Shown: positions 11,743 through 23,845 of the stretch, one piece after another
Layout: the number at the start of each line of letters is the position of its first letter
Numbering within the stretch: the first letter of the stretch is position 1
Origin: Castanea sativa
Lineage: Eukaryota > Streptophyta > Magnoliopsida > Fagales > Fagaceae
Length of the DNA stretch: 64,000 nt
Direction: 5' to 3'
NCBI RefSeq assembly: GCF_040712315.1
Contig: NC_134018.1
Span: forward strand, 14,094,835-14,158,834
Made by a program: the position numbers and the translations under genes
The notes under the pieces: generated by a model
The model's database searches: none
Seen by the model: the letters and a program-made list of their open reading frames with translations, nothing else
Told to the model about the DNA's origin: nothing

Positions 11743-12782
11743 GAGATTATTGTTAGCATCTATAAAGTGAAAAGGCCGTGAGACGTGTGTGCAACAAGGT
11801 CAAATCAAAAAAGCGTCAGTTTTTTTTTTTTTTGTTTTTTTTGAGAACTGATTAGAAACTTTCATTAAAAACAAAACAAAGCATCAGTTTTGAATATGGA
11901 AGGAGTGTGAATTTTAGATTTAGTATATGGGCTTGCAAAATTGAGAGACCACAAAAGTAATAATTTTAGAGATTTTGGATGGTGAATCTGGTGACTAAGA
12001 AAAGAGAAGGGGAGAAGAGATAAAGATGAGTTAGAGATTTTGGATTTCTGAGATTTTGATAGTCAAGTGTTTCAGTCTTTAAGATTTAATTTGGTCTTTT
12101 TTTAAAAAAAATGATGTAATTTACCATTTTAAATTTAGCATTTTTTAAATTTAGCTAAAGTTTAGTTTAGGAGTTTTGAAATTACGAATTTTACATATCT
12201 TAGCCCTATGATTTAAGCTTTACAAACTGTTAAATTTAAGGGTATTTTTTGGGCATTAAAATTGAGAATCCCAAAGGCCAGGGATAGTACTCTCTCTATC
12301 TCTCTCTATTTAGAACTTCCTTCTATTTTGCCAAAGTAATTTTTGTGATATTTTCAAACCCTAGGTATTGGGACTTTACAATATAAAAAACACGTTTGGA
12401 TTTTCCTGATCTTTTCAAGGGTTTCTAATTTTCACACATTTTCACTCTGATTCTGTTTCTCTGTTAGGGTTTTCATTCTTGTTTTCTTCGCATTGGTTTT
12501 CTTTTGAATCGGTTTTGTCTGATTTTTCTGGGGTTTGGTAGAGATGATGGTCTTGTGAGTGTGTTGTAATCGTTATTCAATTCCATCTTTAATCGAACAA
12601 AGATGAAATAAACCCATTGAACTCATGCATATTCTTGTTGCCATTGCCTTTGTGCTTGTGCTTTGGGTTCAAACATGTATGAGAATTTGCTTTTTTTTTT
12701 TTAATTCCATTCATGGGTTTTATTTGATAAACACAAAAAAAGGAACAATTTGAAGTTTAGGTTTGAGTTTGGTTTCTCTCCA
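11743..12782. other. Spacer upstream of F-box copy A
   Basis: No ORF with support. The last 400 bp are T-rich and leader-like. Unit B at the equivalent place differs, so parts were inserted or lost in one unit. Confidence 0.4.
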
Positions 12783-13138
12783 ATGGCGGTGGAGTCAAGT
12801 GCAAGCACAGCTTTTGCTTTGATTCTACAAGAAGAAGATTCGGAGTCATAGACGTCTCTTCTTTCATGTGGCCATGAAAGAAGAAGAAGAACAAAACTAG
12901 AATAAGAAGAAGGGATAGAAAAACTCCTTGATGTCCTGTTGATGGACATCCTTTATTGACTACTTTACGAACTTGCTTTCCAATGCAAGTTTGTCTCCAA
13001 GCACTGGAAATCTCTTATTTCCCATCTTTACTTTGTTCACCACTGCCATCGCCACCACCACAGCCACAGCCACTCTGAGGGCGTTATTATTATGTTAGCT
13101 TCTAACAAACATGTCCTCTTGGCTTCTACATCCAATAA
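12783..13138 (+). pseudogene. F-box gene copy A, segment 1 (F-box region)
   Basis: ATG at 12783 starts MAVES like copy B, but an in-frame TAG appears 22 codons later. The F-box core is still readable (LDVLLMDIL, then FQCKFVSKHWKSLISHLYFVH) with further stops inside. F-box proteins bind SKP1 in SCF ubiquitin ligases. The gene is interrupted at 13138 by a Mutator-like element, and continues at 14298-14851, 18802-18963 and 24599-24930. All pieces match copy B in order, so it is one gene split by three insertions. Confidence 0.85.
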
Positions 13139-14297
13139 GAGTTTAAATTTGGTTCGGAGCTGGCATAAAACAATGCTTTTACGTCAGCCAATGAAAACAT
13201 GCCACGTTGTTATTTGGCTTATTTCACAATTCTTATCTTCCTCTTTGGATTTTCTTTCTCTCTCCATTCCTTTTGTAACTCTCTCTTCTCACGTCTCTTT
13301 TCTTTTTCTTTTTTCCTTTTCCATAGCATCAAATTTGTTGCTCTTCCCCACACTGATCCATGCATCGACACAGTGGCAATGGGCATTTAATCCAAAAGTA
13401 AAAAGAGAGCCAGAAAACAAGCATATTAACCTCAAAAAGTAAATGCTTTTAATCTTTAAGCTCCCAAAAAACCTAAATTCCGCACCAAACAAAACCCACA
13501 AAAATTAATCATGAAATATCTCATTTATAAATTTAGAGCCACTTGAATTCATTTAAGATCAGTTCAAAACTTAACATGAAGAGCTAAAAATCCTCCATCA
13601 CAACACAAAACACAATGAGTAATATTATAAATAAATTAATAAATAAATAAAAGCCAAAAAAAGAAACGTTTGGAGTATCATAGTCACTCACATTGGTACT
13701 CTGAAACTACCAAATAGGCATAATCTATTCTAATTTCTAAGACTGTGAACCCAAACAAACAAAGAAGCAAAGAAATAGAATGTAGAGTAGTTCCTCTAAC
13801 CAATTCATAGCAATAAACAAAATCCATTTTGACAAACAAAACCCATTGGTACAAATTCCAGAACAAATTTTGGCCCATTACGGTGTGTTTCGGCTATTTC
13901 AGTGCGTTTCAATGAATACTGGCCAAAATGCAAGCTTCGGCTGGAATGAGTTTTGGTGTTATTTTTCTTTTCCTTCAACTTGTTTCTGTCTAAAACTTTC
14001 AGATTTAATGCACATTGCCATTGTGTTGATGCATGGATCAGTGCAGGGAAGATGAGTACACAAGAGAAGGAAAGCAATGGATTCAATAGTATGGAAAAGA
14101 AAAAAAAAAAAGGCGAGAAGAAAGAGTTAACAGAGGGAACGAAGAGAGAGAAAATCTAAAGAAGAAGAAAAAGATGAGTGGGTCTGTGAGAGGAGAGAGG
14201 ATGAAACACCAGAATAAATCAAATAACAACGTGGCATGTTTTCATTGGCTGGCGTAAAAGCAGTGTTTTACGCTAGCTCCGGACCGAATTTAAACTC
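13139..14297. mobile_element. Non-autonomous Mutator-like element with long TIRs
   Basis: The ends read GAGTTTAAATTTGGTTCGGA and ...ACCGAATTTAAACTC. The outer 85 bp of each end match closely in inverted orientation, and weaker inverted similarity continues inward (13139-13393 against 14001-14297), so arms are 255-297 bp. A perfect 9-bp TSD ATCCAATAA flanks it (13130-13138 and 14298-14306), the size typical of Mutator. No transposase is visible in 1159 bp. It disrupts F-box copy A between the F-box and the C-terminal region; the sequence either side joins cleanly when one TSD copy is removed. Confidence 0.9.
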
Positions 14298-14851
14298 ATC
14301 CAATAATCCTGGCAAGAAAGCACCAGCAGTCATCAACATTCTCAAATTTCTTCCCTTCCCAGAACATCATCTTTCCATCTACACCTCCTTCAACAACTTA
14401 TTACTGGTACGCAACCTTATTCCATTTTGCTTCGACTTGTCGTTGGAGTTTATCATCTGTAATCCCCTTACAAGACAATGGCTCGCAATTCCTCCAATCT
14501 TCTCTGAGGACTATCAGTTGGGGGGAGAGATAGAGATTTTGGTCGGCCTAATTTATTGTCCGCAGGAGAATTATCCATATAGCAACAGATATAAAGTGGT
14601 AGGCATTCATTTTCCTTTCAAAGCTACTATTGCTCAGATAAAGATGGAGATCTTTTCCTCTAAAACTGGTGAATGGTGCAACTTGTTTGTTGAGTCACCA
14701 CGGGTATTGAATCCCTGCAATTCAATTTCTAGGAAGGCTGGTGTTTTTCGATGCAATGGGATGTTGCATTGGGTGGATGCAGCTCAGGAATTAATCAAAG
14801 GCTTTCTTGTCTACGATCCATTCAACGACATTTGCCACCTTCGTTATATTA
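14298..14851 (+). pseudogene. F-box gene copy A, segment 2
   Basis: An open frame from about 14329 covers residues such as LKFLPFPEHHL, ICNPLTRQWLAIPP, EIFSSKTGEWCNLFVESPR and LVYDPFNDICHLRYI, the F-box-associated C-terminal part. Copy B lacks two small indels here, so copy A keeps the better frame in this segment. It stops at 14851 where a copia element is inserted. Confidence 0.85.
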
Positions 14852-15587
14852 TGTTGGAAAAATAGCATGGAGTGAATAAGAAATTGATGTTTCTATGTTC
14901 ACTTGAAGATGCTATTAAAAGTGATAAAAATTCTAAGTCCCACATAAAAAAGGAAAAAGATAATATATGAGTTTATATGCTCATGAGTTAGACATTGGAT
15001 TGGGCTTTTGGCATATGTAGACTGGGCCTACTTGTCTAAATAATAATAGTTTATTATTTTAATTTTTTGAGTCAGTTAGTCTGTGCACATCAGTTATTAC
15101 TGAAACAGAATGCATGTTCAGTAACGTATAATTTTTACATTGTCCCTCATTCATAAAAAAAAACTACTTTTCAAAAAACTCTCCCAGTGAGAATATTTTG
15201 TGCATTTTCATTTTGTGTCAAAAAGAGAGCAAGAGACATTGAGTAGTTTGTAGAGCACGACCTTGTGTGCTTCGTTTTTGTGTTGTAGATCATTTTATCC
15301 TGGGAGACAGACGTCCGAGAGTCTCAAAGCACCACAGTGATTGTGTGAGGGGCGAAATCTGCTTTAAGGAGATTGTGTCAAACACAAGACTTGATCTGAA
15401 TTGTTCATCCTTCACGCATTTGTTCTGTGAGTTTTAATTATTTGCAGATTTATCTTTATATATATATATTTAGTATTTGTTTATTGCTTTTGCCTATCAC
15501 ATCTTTTTGTGTTATTGCTTGTTCTTAGATCTGTGTATAGTTCCTTATGGTTTATCACAAAAGTAAATTATTGAAATATAACCAACA
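14852..15587 (+). repeat. Copia-1 5' LTR
   Basis: Starts TGTTGGAAAA and ends ATATAACCAACA. It contains a 17-bp stretch near 15086-15102 that the partner LTR lacks. Confidence 0.9.
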
Positions 15588-16237
15588 GTCTTAAAGCAGA
15601 TTTAAAATATTTCTTTAATTTATTTTTGTGAATACTGTGTGTATCGGCATGTTTTACTGTGCAATTTTATATTTTTACGCTCTGGGTAGTTCTACGTAAT
15701 ATATCATGACTGTGCGAGATTGTTTGATTGATACGTTTTTCAAAACCGGTGTTTATTCTTTATCTATTGCAAGTTGCATTTGATTTGATTGGACGACAGG
15801 TTTGATTGACAATTTTGTATGATAAACGTGTAGGGTTGGTATGTAAGTAAGTCTCTTTGATTTCTGGGCAAACTTGGGCTTTTTGAGTGTTATTATTGTT
15901 GGGTTTGTTTTTAGTGCAAGATTTCTTTTCTTTGACTTTTGTTTGTGTTTCTTTCATACTGTGTAGTATTCTTTCACTATTAAATTTCTTTGGCTTATAA
16001 TATATTATATGTTAGTAAGCTTTTTTGTGTTATTTGCTTGGCTGGGCATTTTTTTTTTATTCTTTTGTTCAGTTTATGTGTACCGTGCTGTTATTTTTCT
16101 GCAATTCGGTGTTGAGAAAAAAAAATAGTTGGCTTGACTTTCATTTTGCATAGTAATGTTTGAACATTAAAAATTATTTTATTCTTAAACTTGGATGGTT
16201 TTGAGGTTTCAATTTGTTTGAATTTTGTTGAACACAG

Positions 16238-17080
16238 ATGTCAAACAAAATTGTTATGAATCTAGTTGTGGCTCAAACCAACATGAACCTTTCTACTATC
16301 ATTTCTGAAGTGAACTTGGTAGGAGAAAATACCAAGGAATGGTGGGTGGACACTGGGGCTACTCGCCATGTATGTTCAGAAAAGAAAATGTTTTCTACAT
16401 ATAATCCTGTGGGTAATGGAAGGAAAATTTTCATGGAAAATTCCTCAACCTCTAAGATTGAAGGAATTGGAAAGGTTGTGCACAAAATGACTATAGGCAA
16501 GTTTCTTACTTTGAAAGATGTACTGCATGTGCTATAAATTCAAAAGAACCTTGTATCTGGCTCATTGTTGAGCAAAAATGGTTTTAAGTTGGTTTTTGAG
16601 TCTGATAAATTTTCACTCTTTAAGAGTGGAATGTATGTGGGCAAAGGATATTTGAGCAATAGCTTGTTTAAGATGAATGTAATGACTGTTATTGATAATA
16701 ATAAATGTGAATCTTCTGTTTACATGCTTGAGTCATCTAATGTATGGTATGGTAGATTAGGTCATGTTAATTATTATACTTTACATAAACTAATCAATTT
16801 AAATTTATTGCCTAAATTTGAAATTGATTTTTATCATAAATGTGAAACTTGTGTGGAAGCTATGATGGCTAGAGCATCTTTTAAATCAGTTGAAAGAAGC
16901 ACTGACCCTCTAGATTTAATACATAGCGATGTATGTGACATGAAATCTGTACAAACTAAAGGTGGTAAGAAATATTTCATCACTTTCATAGATGATTGTA
17001 CTAGATACTGTTATGTGTACTTGCTAAGGAGCAAGGATGAGGCAATTGAGGCATTAAAGGGAAAATATTCCCAGGTGTGA
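16238..17080 (+). pseudogene. Copia-1 protease and pre-integrase/integrase fragment
   Basis: One frame with a single internal TAA (about 16535). The protease active-site region reads WWVDTGATRHVC. Next comes the pre-integrase region (WYGRLGHVNYYTLHKL, CETCVEA), with the HH-CC type zinc-binding pattern. The integrase start includes IHSDVCDMKSVQTKGGKKYF and FIDDCTRYCYVYLL with the first catalytic Asp. The frame ends at 17080 and the rest of integrase, RT and RNase H are missing, so the element cannot move itself. Confidence 0.85.
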
Positions 17081-18082
17081 AAGGTGTTGGATATATTAAA
17101 AGGAAGAGTTCCTTTGCTAATATTATATTCTCTAACCTCAAAGAAAATGTGTAAGACACTATGGATTATGGAAATGTCAAATAACCTTTTATAATTCTTT
17201 AAATGTGGGGGTGTTATCTTAAAAAGGAAGGTGACTTATTTAAAGAGGTTTTGATTGAGAAACAAAACAATAACATGAGAAACATGCTACCTATTTCTAA
17301 ATGTATAATTACCAATTAAGTGTCTTGGTAGTACACATAGTTATGGTAGGTCTTGACATATTTGTCAAAGACATATTACCATAAGACAGTTGCTCTCAAT
17401 TGGAAGTTGTTCCAAATTATAAAATGAATCTGTAATTACTTGTTTGAGTGGAAAGCAAGTGTACCGCTTATCGAGGGGAATGGGGTTAAAGCCTATTACT
17501 TAAAAGGCTCTGGTATGGCAACCTAACCTAGTTGATTGGAGATCCCAAGATTTAGGTTCAAATGGACAACCGAATCGTAGAGACTAGTTTTTATCACTAT
17601 GGAGATTAAATCTCCCGCTCGTTCCTATAATGAAATAGCAATGCCTGTAAGCGATGTTCAGGGTAAGCTTTGCTTTTAATGATTCTTATATCTTGGAATT
17701 CCAAGTGGGGTATAGTAGGATACTCTTAATAAGAATCACCTATATGAGTGTGAAGTGGGCCGCTTTCATGAGAGTTTCAAGGCTGAATTCTCTAAAGCAC
17801 TTCATGAATTTACCAAAACACGTTCAGGGCCGAAATGAACACAACTATAAGAACGAAATATGTCCGAAAGGAGCTGTGTGAATTCTATTGTCTTGGTATA
17901 CACAAATGGCTGAACAGTTCAATATATCATGTTCACTGGTTAGCTAGTATATCTGATAGTCTTTCACAAAGGAAAGTTCAAAGCCACAAGCTACTTCTCC
18001 TGATACAGTAACTTTTCTTTCTCTCTGTGTGTCTGCATCATCATTTGCATTGTGTTTATTAATTTCTATTCATGTGGGGGAT
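17081..18082 (+). other. Copia-1 3' non-coding interior
   Basis: No polymerase motifs in any frame. It ends in a purine tract (gtgggggat, 18074-18082), the presumed polypurine primer for plus-strand synthesis, directly before the right LTR. Confidence 0.65.
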
Positions 18083-18801
18083 TGTTGGAAAAATAACATG
18101 GAGTGAATAAGAAATTGATATTTCTATGTTCACTTGAAGATACTATTAAAAGTGGTAAAAATCCTAAGTCCCACATAGAAAAGAAAAGAGATAATATATA
18201 AGTTTATATACTCATGAGTTGGACATTGGATTGAGTTTTTGGCATATGTGGACTGGGCCTACTTATCCAAATAATAATAGTTTATTATTTTAATTTTTTG
18301 AGTCAGTTAGTCTGAAACAGAGTGCCTGTTCAGTAACATATAATTTTTACATTGTCCCTCATTCATAAAAAAAAAACTCCTTTTTAGAAAACTCTCCCAG
18401 TGAGAATATTTTGTGCATTTTCATTTTGTGTTAAAGAGAGAGCAAGAGACATAGAGTAGCTCGCAGAGCATGACCTTGTGTGCTTCGTTTTTGTGCTGTA
18501 GATTATTTTATCCCGGGAGGCAGACGTCCGTTAGTCTCAAAGCACCACAGTGATTGTGTGAGAGGTGAAATCTGCTTTAAGGAGATTGTATCAAACACAA
18601 GACTTGATCTGAATTGTTCATCTTTCACACATTTGGTCTGTGAGTATTAATTATTTGCAAATATCTTTATATATATATATATATTCAATATTTGTTTATT
18701 GCTTTTGCCTATCACATCTTTTTGTGTTACTGCTTATTCTTAAATCTGTGTATAGTTTTTTTGCTTTATCACAAAAGTAAATTATTGAAATATAATCAAC
18801 A
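18083..18801 (+). repeat. Copia-1 3' LTR
   Basis: TGTTGGAAAA... to ...ATATAATCAACA, about 93 percent similar by eye to the 5' LTR. Confidence 0.9.
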
Positions 18802-18963
18802 TATTGATCTTCCCATAGAGCAGACTTTTCACCTAAAGACCCCGTCTTCTTCGGAGTGTTCCGAGGGCGTCTTCGGATAATCCAACGTAGTCGCAGGCCT
18901 TTTTACAACTGGATTGGTCCTCATCTCGATTATTACTGTTTTTCTGTTTGGGAACTTGAGGAT
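18802..18963 (+). pseudogene. F-box gene copy A, segment 3
   Basis: Resumes at the TSD and encodes GVFRGRLRIIQRSRRPFYNW and CFSVWELED-like residues seen in copies B and C. It ends at AGGAT (18959-18963), the TSD of the next copia insertion. Confidence 0.85.
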
Positions 18964-19353
18964 TGTTGAAATTATTGAAGTTCATTCACAAAGCTTCTAC
19001 AATGGAGAGTTGCTCAAAGCACAGAAAAGGAAATGCAGAGCACGAAGCAATATTGTGAAATGAAAATCTGATATTGATAAATAAGATGCTCTGTCCCTTA
19101 TATAGCTGATACAGAGGCGTGAACAGTAACAGCAAAAAAATCTAACCAACCTAGCAACCTCTCTAATCTGTACACGTGTCTACAGTATTGACTACTTGAC
19201 TAACTATATACAATTAATCTAAACTACAACTTGTTTTGCTCACAGCTCTCACAGCTACATGCAGCTTATGTACAATACCCAATTACAATTATAGCCCAAG
19301 CACAATTACAATCTAAGCAACCTGCACAATTACAATCTAAGCAACCTTTAATA
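18964..19353 (-). repeat. Copia-2 3' LTR
   Basis: 390 bp; in element sense begins TATTAAAGGTTGC and ends AATTTCAACA. It lacks the GCT present in its partner. Confidence 0.95.
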
Positions 19354-19360
19354 CTCCCCC

Positions 19361-19976
19361 TCAAGATGAACCATATATATTGACTAGGTTCATCTTGGAC
19401 AAAAGATAATAGAATTGTTTGTGTCCAAGTGCTTTGGTGAAGAAATCTGCAATTTGATGTCTTGAGGGAACATGGAATGTTTTGATTGTACCATCTTGAA
19501 TCTTCTCTTGGATAAAATGGCAATCAACTTCAATGTGCTTGGTTTGTTCATGGTAGACCAGATTTGCTGCAATGTACAAAGCTGCCCTGCTATCACCGAT
19601 GAGAGAAGCCGCCCGTTTATGCTCTAATCCAAAGGTCTTGAGCAATGCTACGAGCCATACTATCTCACTTGTGACTCTGCCATAGCCCTATACCAGTATT
19701 CCAGAAGATCTAGACACTCCTTGTTGCTTTTTACTTTTCTAAGAGATCAAAGAATCACCAAGGAAAATAGAAAAACCAGAAATGGACCTCCTTGTGTCCT
19801 GACATGCTGCTTCTCAGCATCACAATATGCCTTAAGTTTCAATTCTGGAATAGAGAAACAAACCTAACTGGACTTCTTTTCAAATACTTAAGGACCCTAT
19901 AAGCAGCTTGCAAGTGAGGTGCCTTAGGAGCAGCCATGAATTGGCTTAATTTGTGGACTGCATAACAGATATCAGG
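19361..19976 (-). pseudogene. Copia-2 RNase H region, degenerate
   Basis: The open part (19645-19361) includes GDSRAALYIAANLVYHEQTK, HIEVDCHF and SRHQIADFFTKALG, the C-terminal copia RNase H signature. Between it and the reverse transcriptase (19646-19976), readable pieces such as [14 protein letters not shown] alternate between frames, showing several indels. Confidence 0.85.
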
Positions 19977-21278
19977 TCATGTGAGTGTCAAGTAGAGCAA
20001 TTTTCCTATTAGTCTTCTGTGGAGAGCAAGATCAGGAACATTTTCACCAACAAAATTGCTGAACTTGGCAGATTGCTCCATTGGAATGTTGGCAGGCTTG
20101 CTTGCTAATAAACCAGTGTCAGATAGCAACTCTAAAGTGTACTTTCTTTGACACAAAGATAGCCCTTTGGTAGTTCTAGCAACTTCAAGGCCCAGGAAGT
20201 ACTTCAAAGTACCTAGATCCTTAAGCTTGAACTTGTTGTCTAAGAATTGCTTGAAGGCATTCACTGCATCTACATCATTACTAGCAATCAGTATATCATC
20301 CACATAGATTAAAAGAATAATGATTGAGCCTTTATTAACCTTGGTAAAAACTGAATAGTCTGACTTTGATTGAAGGAAACCAAGCTCAATGATGGTAGAT
20401 GACAGTTTGGCAAACCATTGCCTACTTGCTTGCTTAAGTCCATATAAGGATTTGGTTAACCTACACACCTCCCCCTTGCTACCAAAACCAGGTGGAGGGA
20501 GCATATAAACCTCTTCATCCAAATCCCCATGAAGAAATGCATTGTTGACATCCAATTGAGTGAGATGCCAACCATAGACAGCAGCCAAAGCTAATAAGGT
20601 TCTAACAGTCACAAACTTCACAACAGGAGAGAATGTTTCATAGAAATCTACTTCTTCAGTCTGTGTAAACCCCTTTGCTACCAAACGAGCCTTGTACCTT
20701 TCAATAGAACCATCGGCCTTGAGCTTAACTTTGTACACCCATTTACATCCAATGGGAGTTTTACCAGGAGGTAAGGAAGTCATAACCCATGTATGATTAG
20801 CTTGGAGGGCATCAATTTCTGCCTTCATTGCAGCTTGCCATAAAGGATCTTTCAAGGCTTGAGCATAGGAATTTGGTTCTTTAACAACAGAAAAAGCAAC
20901 AGAGAAGAGTCTATGTGGAGTGGACAATTTACTATATGAGAGGGTGGAAGAAGGAGGATATAGAATACCTGAGTTGCTAGCAGCAATGGATTCATGGGAT
21001 TGAGTCAGTGAAGCTGAGGCCAAAACATGTGCAGAAATAAGATTGCAATGGTAGTCATGTAAGTAGGAAGGAGGATTATGAGGTCGAGTAGACCTTCGAA
21101 CAGGTGCAAGATTAGTGGAAGAAGAAGTAGGAAGCTCAGGGGAAATAGAAAAAGCATCAGGAAGAATAGGATTAGTGTAAGGAGCAACCTGATTTGGGTG
21201 AACCAGATCAGGAAACTCATCAGGTGGAACAACAACATCAACAAAAGACAAAGAAGGGGAAAATTCTGCAAAAACCAT
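19977..21278 (-). pseudogene. Copia-2 reverse transcriptase
   Basis: 433-codon open stretch. Motifs in order are YKARLVAKGFTQ, LDVNNAFLHGDL, the LYGLKQASRQW block, and the catalytic LIYVDDILIA, then FLGLEVAR and RLIGKLLYL. It ends at a TGA inside the conserved continuation (the expected next residues [13 protein letters not shown] follow in the same frame). The N-terminal part of this frame is linker, and the integrase lies upstream in another frame. Cytosolic virus-like-particle enzyme in an intact element. Confidence 0.9.
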
Positions 21279-21299
21279 AGGAACTTATGGAAACTATCA

Positions 21300-22030
21300 G
21301 GAACCAAAGGCTGACAAGGAAACATAGATTGAGTGATAGGAAGAGAAGAAGACACAGATTTGGAAGGCCAATGTTTAAAAGGAAGAGTAGACTCCCTAAA
21401 AACAACATCCCTGGAAATGAAGCAAGTTTTAGTGGACAGATCATATAACTTGTAACCTTCAGAATCAAAAGGAAAACCAAGGAAAATGCAAGCTTTGGCT
21501 TTAGGGTCAAATTTGGTTCTATTCCTATGCAAGGTAGAAGCAAAACATAAGTAGTCAAAGACCCAAAGATGATCATAAGCAGGAGAACGGCCTAACAACT
21601 TCTCATACAGAAAAGGACTAGGAATTCTATTAATGAGGTAGGTGGCATGCAAAACACAGTCCCCCCAAAATTTTAAAGGTAAGTTTGCTTGAAACCTTAA
21701 AACCCGAGCCACATTCAACAAGTGTTGGTGTTTTCTCTCAACCACTGCATTCTGCTGTGGTGTTTCAACACATAATAATTGATAAACAACACCTTTAGAA
21801 GCATAAAAGGAAGGAAGGGAAAACTCAGGACCATTGTCAGTTCTCAAGATCTTGATAGGAGTTTTAAATTGAGTCAAGATCATGTTAAAGAAAGATTGAA
21901 CAAGCAAGGATGCATCAGATTTACGTTTCATCAAATAAACCCAAGTGCATCTACTGCAATCATCTACCAAGGTAAGAAAATACTTAGAACCAGACAAAGT
22001 AGGAGTAGAGTAGGGTCCCTAAATATCAGC
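21300..22030 (-). pseudogene. Copia-2 integrase
   Basis: Readable blocks are SKYFLTLVDDCSRCTWVYL, ILRTDNGPEF, the block ending TPQQNAVVERKHQHLLN, FWGDCVLHATYLINR and the C-terminal GYKLYDLSTK. Catalytic D, D and E positions are present. The frame continues without meaning past about 21300, where a frameshift separates it from the reverse transcriptase. Confidence 0.88.
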
Positions 22031-22186
22031 ATGAACTAAATCAAAACAAGAAAGGGATGCAGTGATAGAATAAGGAAAGGGAAGTCTCTTCTGTTTAGCC
22101 AAAGGACACACATTGCATTCAAAAACTTTATTTTCATTGCAAGAAATGTAGTTAGGTACAATAGATTTCATCAAAGCTAGTCTTTG

Positions 22187-22702
22187 TTAAGAAAGGTGGC
22201 CTAGTCTGTAATACCATAGCCTAAAAACATCATTTGAAGCAATAGAAGTACAAGAATGAACATTATTGACAGAAAAATGAGAAGATAATTTGGACAGGAC
22301 ATCAGAAACAAACTTTGGCAAAGCAATCTGTGAAGAGGTTTGCAAAGTGTAGAGACCACCTTGGTTCTTACCCAACCCAATCATCCTCCAAAGCTGTAAG
22401 TCCTATATAAAAAAATAATGGGAAAGAAAAATGCAACAAAAGGAAGGATTTTGAGTCAATTTAATGATAGAAACAAGGTTAAAGGAGAAAGATGGATTGC
22501 AAAGAACATTTTCAAGAATTAAAGAAGCTGAAACTTGTACAGTCCCAATGTGAGTAACCTTAGCCATGTCACCATTAGGCAACCTAACTAAAATGTGAAA
22601 AGAAGAGGTGATGGTTTTAAAGAAAGTGATGGAATGGACCATATGATCCGTAGCCCCACTATCAAGAATCCAATCAAGTGGGATTAATATGAGAAACATC
22701 AA
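22187..22702 (-). pseudogene. Copia-2 protease and pre-integrase zinc region
   Basis: 22702-22403 carries the aspartic protease site WILDSGATDHMV and the LPNGDMAKVTHIGTV block. 22384-22187 carries LWYYRLGHLS of the pre-integrase region. The two lie in different frames, and a stop follows the RLGHLS block where the zinc-binding cysteines should come. Confidence 0.82.
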
Positions 22703-22984
22703 TAGTAGAAGAAAACACAGAATACTCTAAAGAGGGAGAAGACCAAATACCCGAGAGCTCATGACCTTGAAGTCCAATGGAAGGCTGTGCAATGATAGTG
22801 GCAACTCGAGGAGTTTCTATAACAGCTTCAAGTGGGAGCTTGAGTACCAAAGTGACAGGCTGAGAATTCAACAATCTATCACGTTGTTGATATTCTGCCT
22901 TGGTCAAAGACATAGCTTCATTGGAACCATTTTCAACGCAACAACATTGTTGGCAAAACCGCTGATCCAGCCTTATTTTTGAAC

Positions 22985-23845
22985 TTATAGCCAGGGTGGG
23001 TAGCCAAGTAATATATAGCACATGTCCACAACATGCCCCAAACCAACACACTGAGTACACTGAGGTCTCCCAGCCTTGTTCTTGTTAAAATTCTTGGCAT
23101 TGTTTTTGTTTCCCAAGGCTGCCAAGACTGCAGCTGTGTCAACTTGAAACTTCTTACTAGCTCCAACCTTTCTTTGCTTTTCATCTTGAAGCAAAAGAGA
23201 AAAAACCTTGCTCAAGGGAGGAATAGGATCCATTAGTAGAATCTGACTCCTTACTGCAGAATAAGTGTCATTCAGCCCCATTAAAAATGACATTGTACAA
23301 TCCTCCACTTGATGACCACAAGTGCAATTTCTGTAGGTAGTGAATTCATCCCAAACACCCTTGAATTTGGTGTAGTAAGCATTGACAGACATGTCTTCTT
23401 GAGCCAAAGAACTGACTTCTTTTCTCAGCTCAAAGATCCTGGGTCCATTACCTTGGGAATACCTGTATTGCAGGTCAGCCCAAACCTCCCTTGCTGTCTT
23501 GAAGTAAACTACACTAGGTTGTAACTCCTTTGAGATTGAATTGAATAGCCAGGCTAAAACCGTGCTATTGCACTTACACCAGGCAGTATAGCATGGATGG
23601 TCAGGTGATTGGGGTTTTGGAATTGAACCATCAATGAACCCAATCTTAGTTTTGGCATCCAATGAAATCAACACAGCCCTACTCCAGGTATTATAGTTCT
23701 CTTCAGTAAGACGCTCCACAACCAGGGAAACACCAGGGTTATCACCGCTAGTCAAGAAATAGGGACTTGACGGATTTTCCCATGGTTGAGTAACATGGTG
23801 AGCAACGGGTACAGAGGTGCTAGAAGTAGCATCAGCCATTTTCAA
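22985..23845 (-). CDS. Copia-2 Gag (nucleocapsid precursor), 286 codons
   Basis: Starts at the ATG 361 nt after the PBS. It has the typical copia gag layout: LTEENYNTWSRAVLISLDAK, the block ending WLFNSISKEL, AREVWADLQYRYSQ and FLMGLNDTYSAVRSQILLMD. Near the C-terminus is a CCHC knuckle CTQCVGLGHVVDMC. A frameshift right after the knuckle (GYPPWL instead of a longer linker) cuts off the protease. As a stand-alone Gag it could still be made. Confidence 0.88.
   Translation of the reverse strand: MKMADATSSTSVPVAHHVTQPWENPSSPYFLTSGDNPGVSLVVERLTEENYNTWSRAVLISLDAKTKIGFIDGSIPKPQSPDHPCYTAWCKCNSTVLAWLFNSISKELQPSVVYFKTAREVWADLQYRYSQGNGPRIFELRKEVSSLAQEDMSVNAYYTKFKGVWDEFTTYRNCTCGHQVEDCTMSFLMGLNDTYSAVRSQILLMDPIPPLSKVFSLLLQDEKQRKVGASKKFQVDTAAVLAALGNKNNAKNFNKNKAGRPQCTQCVGLGHVVDMCYILLGYPPWL

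Larger units (their letters stand above)
14852..18801 (+). mobile_element. Ty1/copia element (Copia-1), internally deleted
   Basis: LTRs are 14852-15587 (736 bp) and 18083-18801 (719 bp), each TGTTGG...CAACA, and differ by scattered substitutions and a 17-bp indel. The flanks TATTA (14847-14851) and TATTG (18802-18806) are a 5-bp TSD with one change. Internal DNA keeps protease and the start of integrase, but no gag, reverse transcriptase or RNase H. A canonical initiator-Met PBS is not visible after the left LTR. It splits F-box copy A. Confidence 0.9.

Noticed and set aside
12701..12949. Minus-strand frame opposite the F-box start, repeated at 30564-30791
   Set aside because: Conserved only because the F-box coding strand is conserved; antisense shadow of Ser/Glu/Arg-rich codons.
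17654..17881. 75-codon frame in Copia-1
   Set aside because: No copia motif; lies in the non-coding 3' interior before the PPT.
21078..23236. Plus-strand frames across Copia-2
   Set aside because: Shadows of integrase, protease and gag on the other strand.
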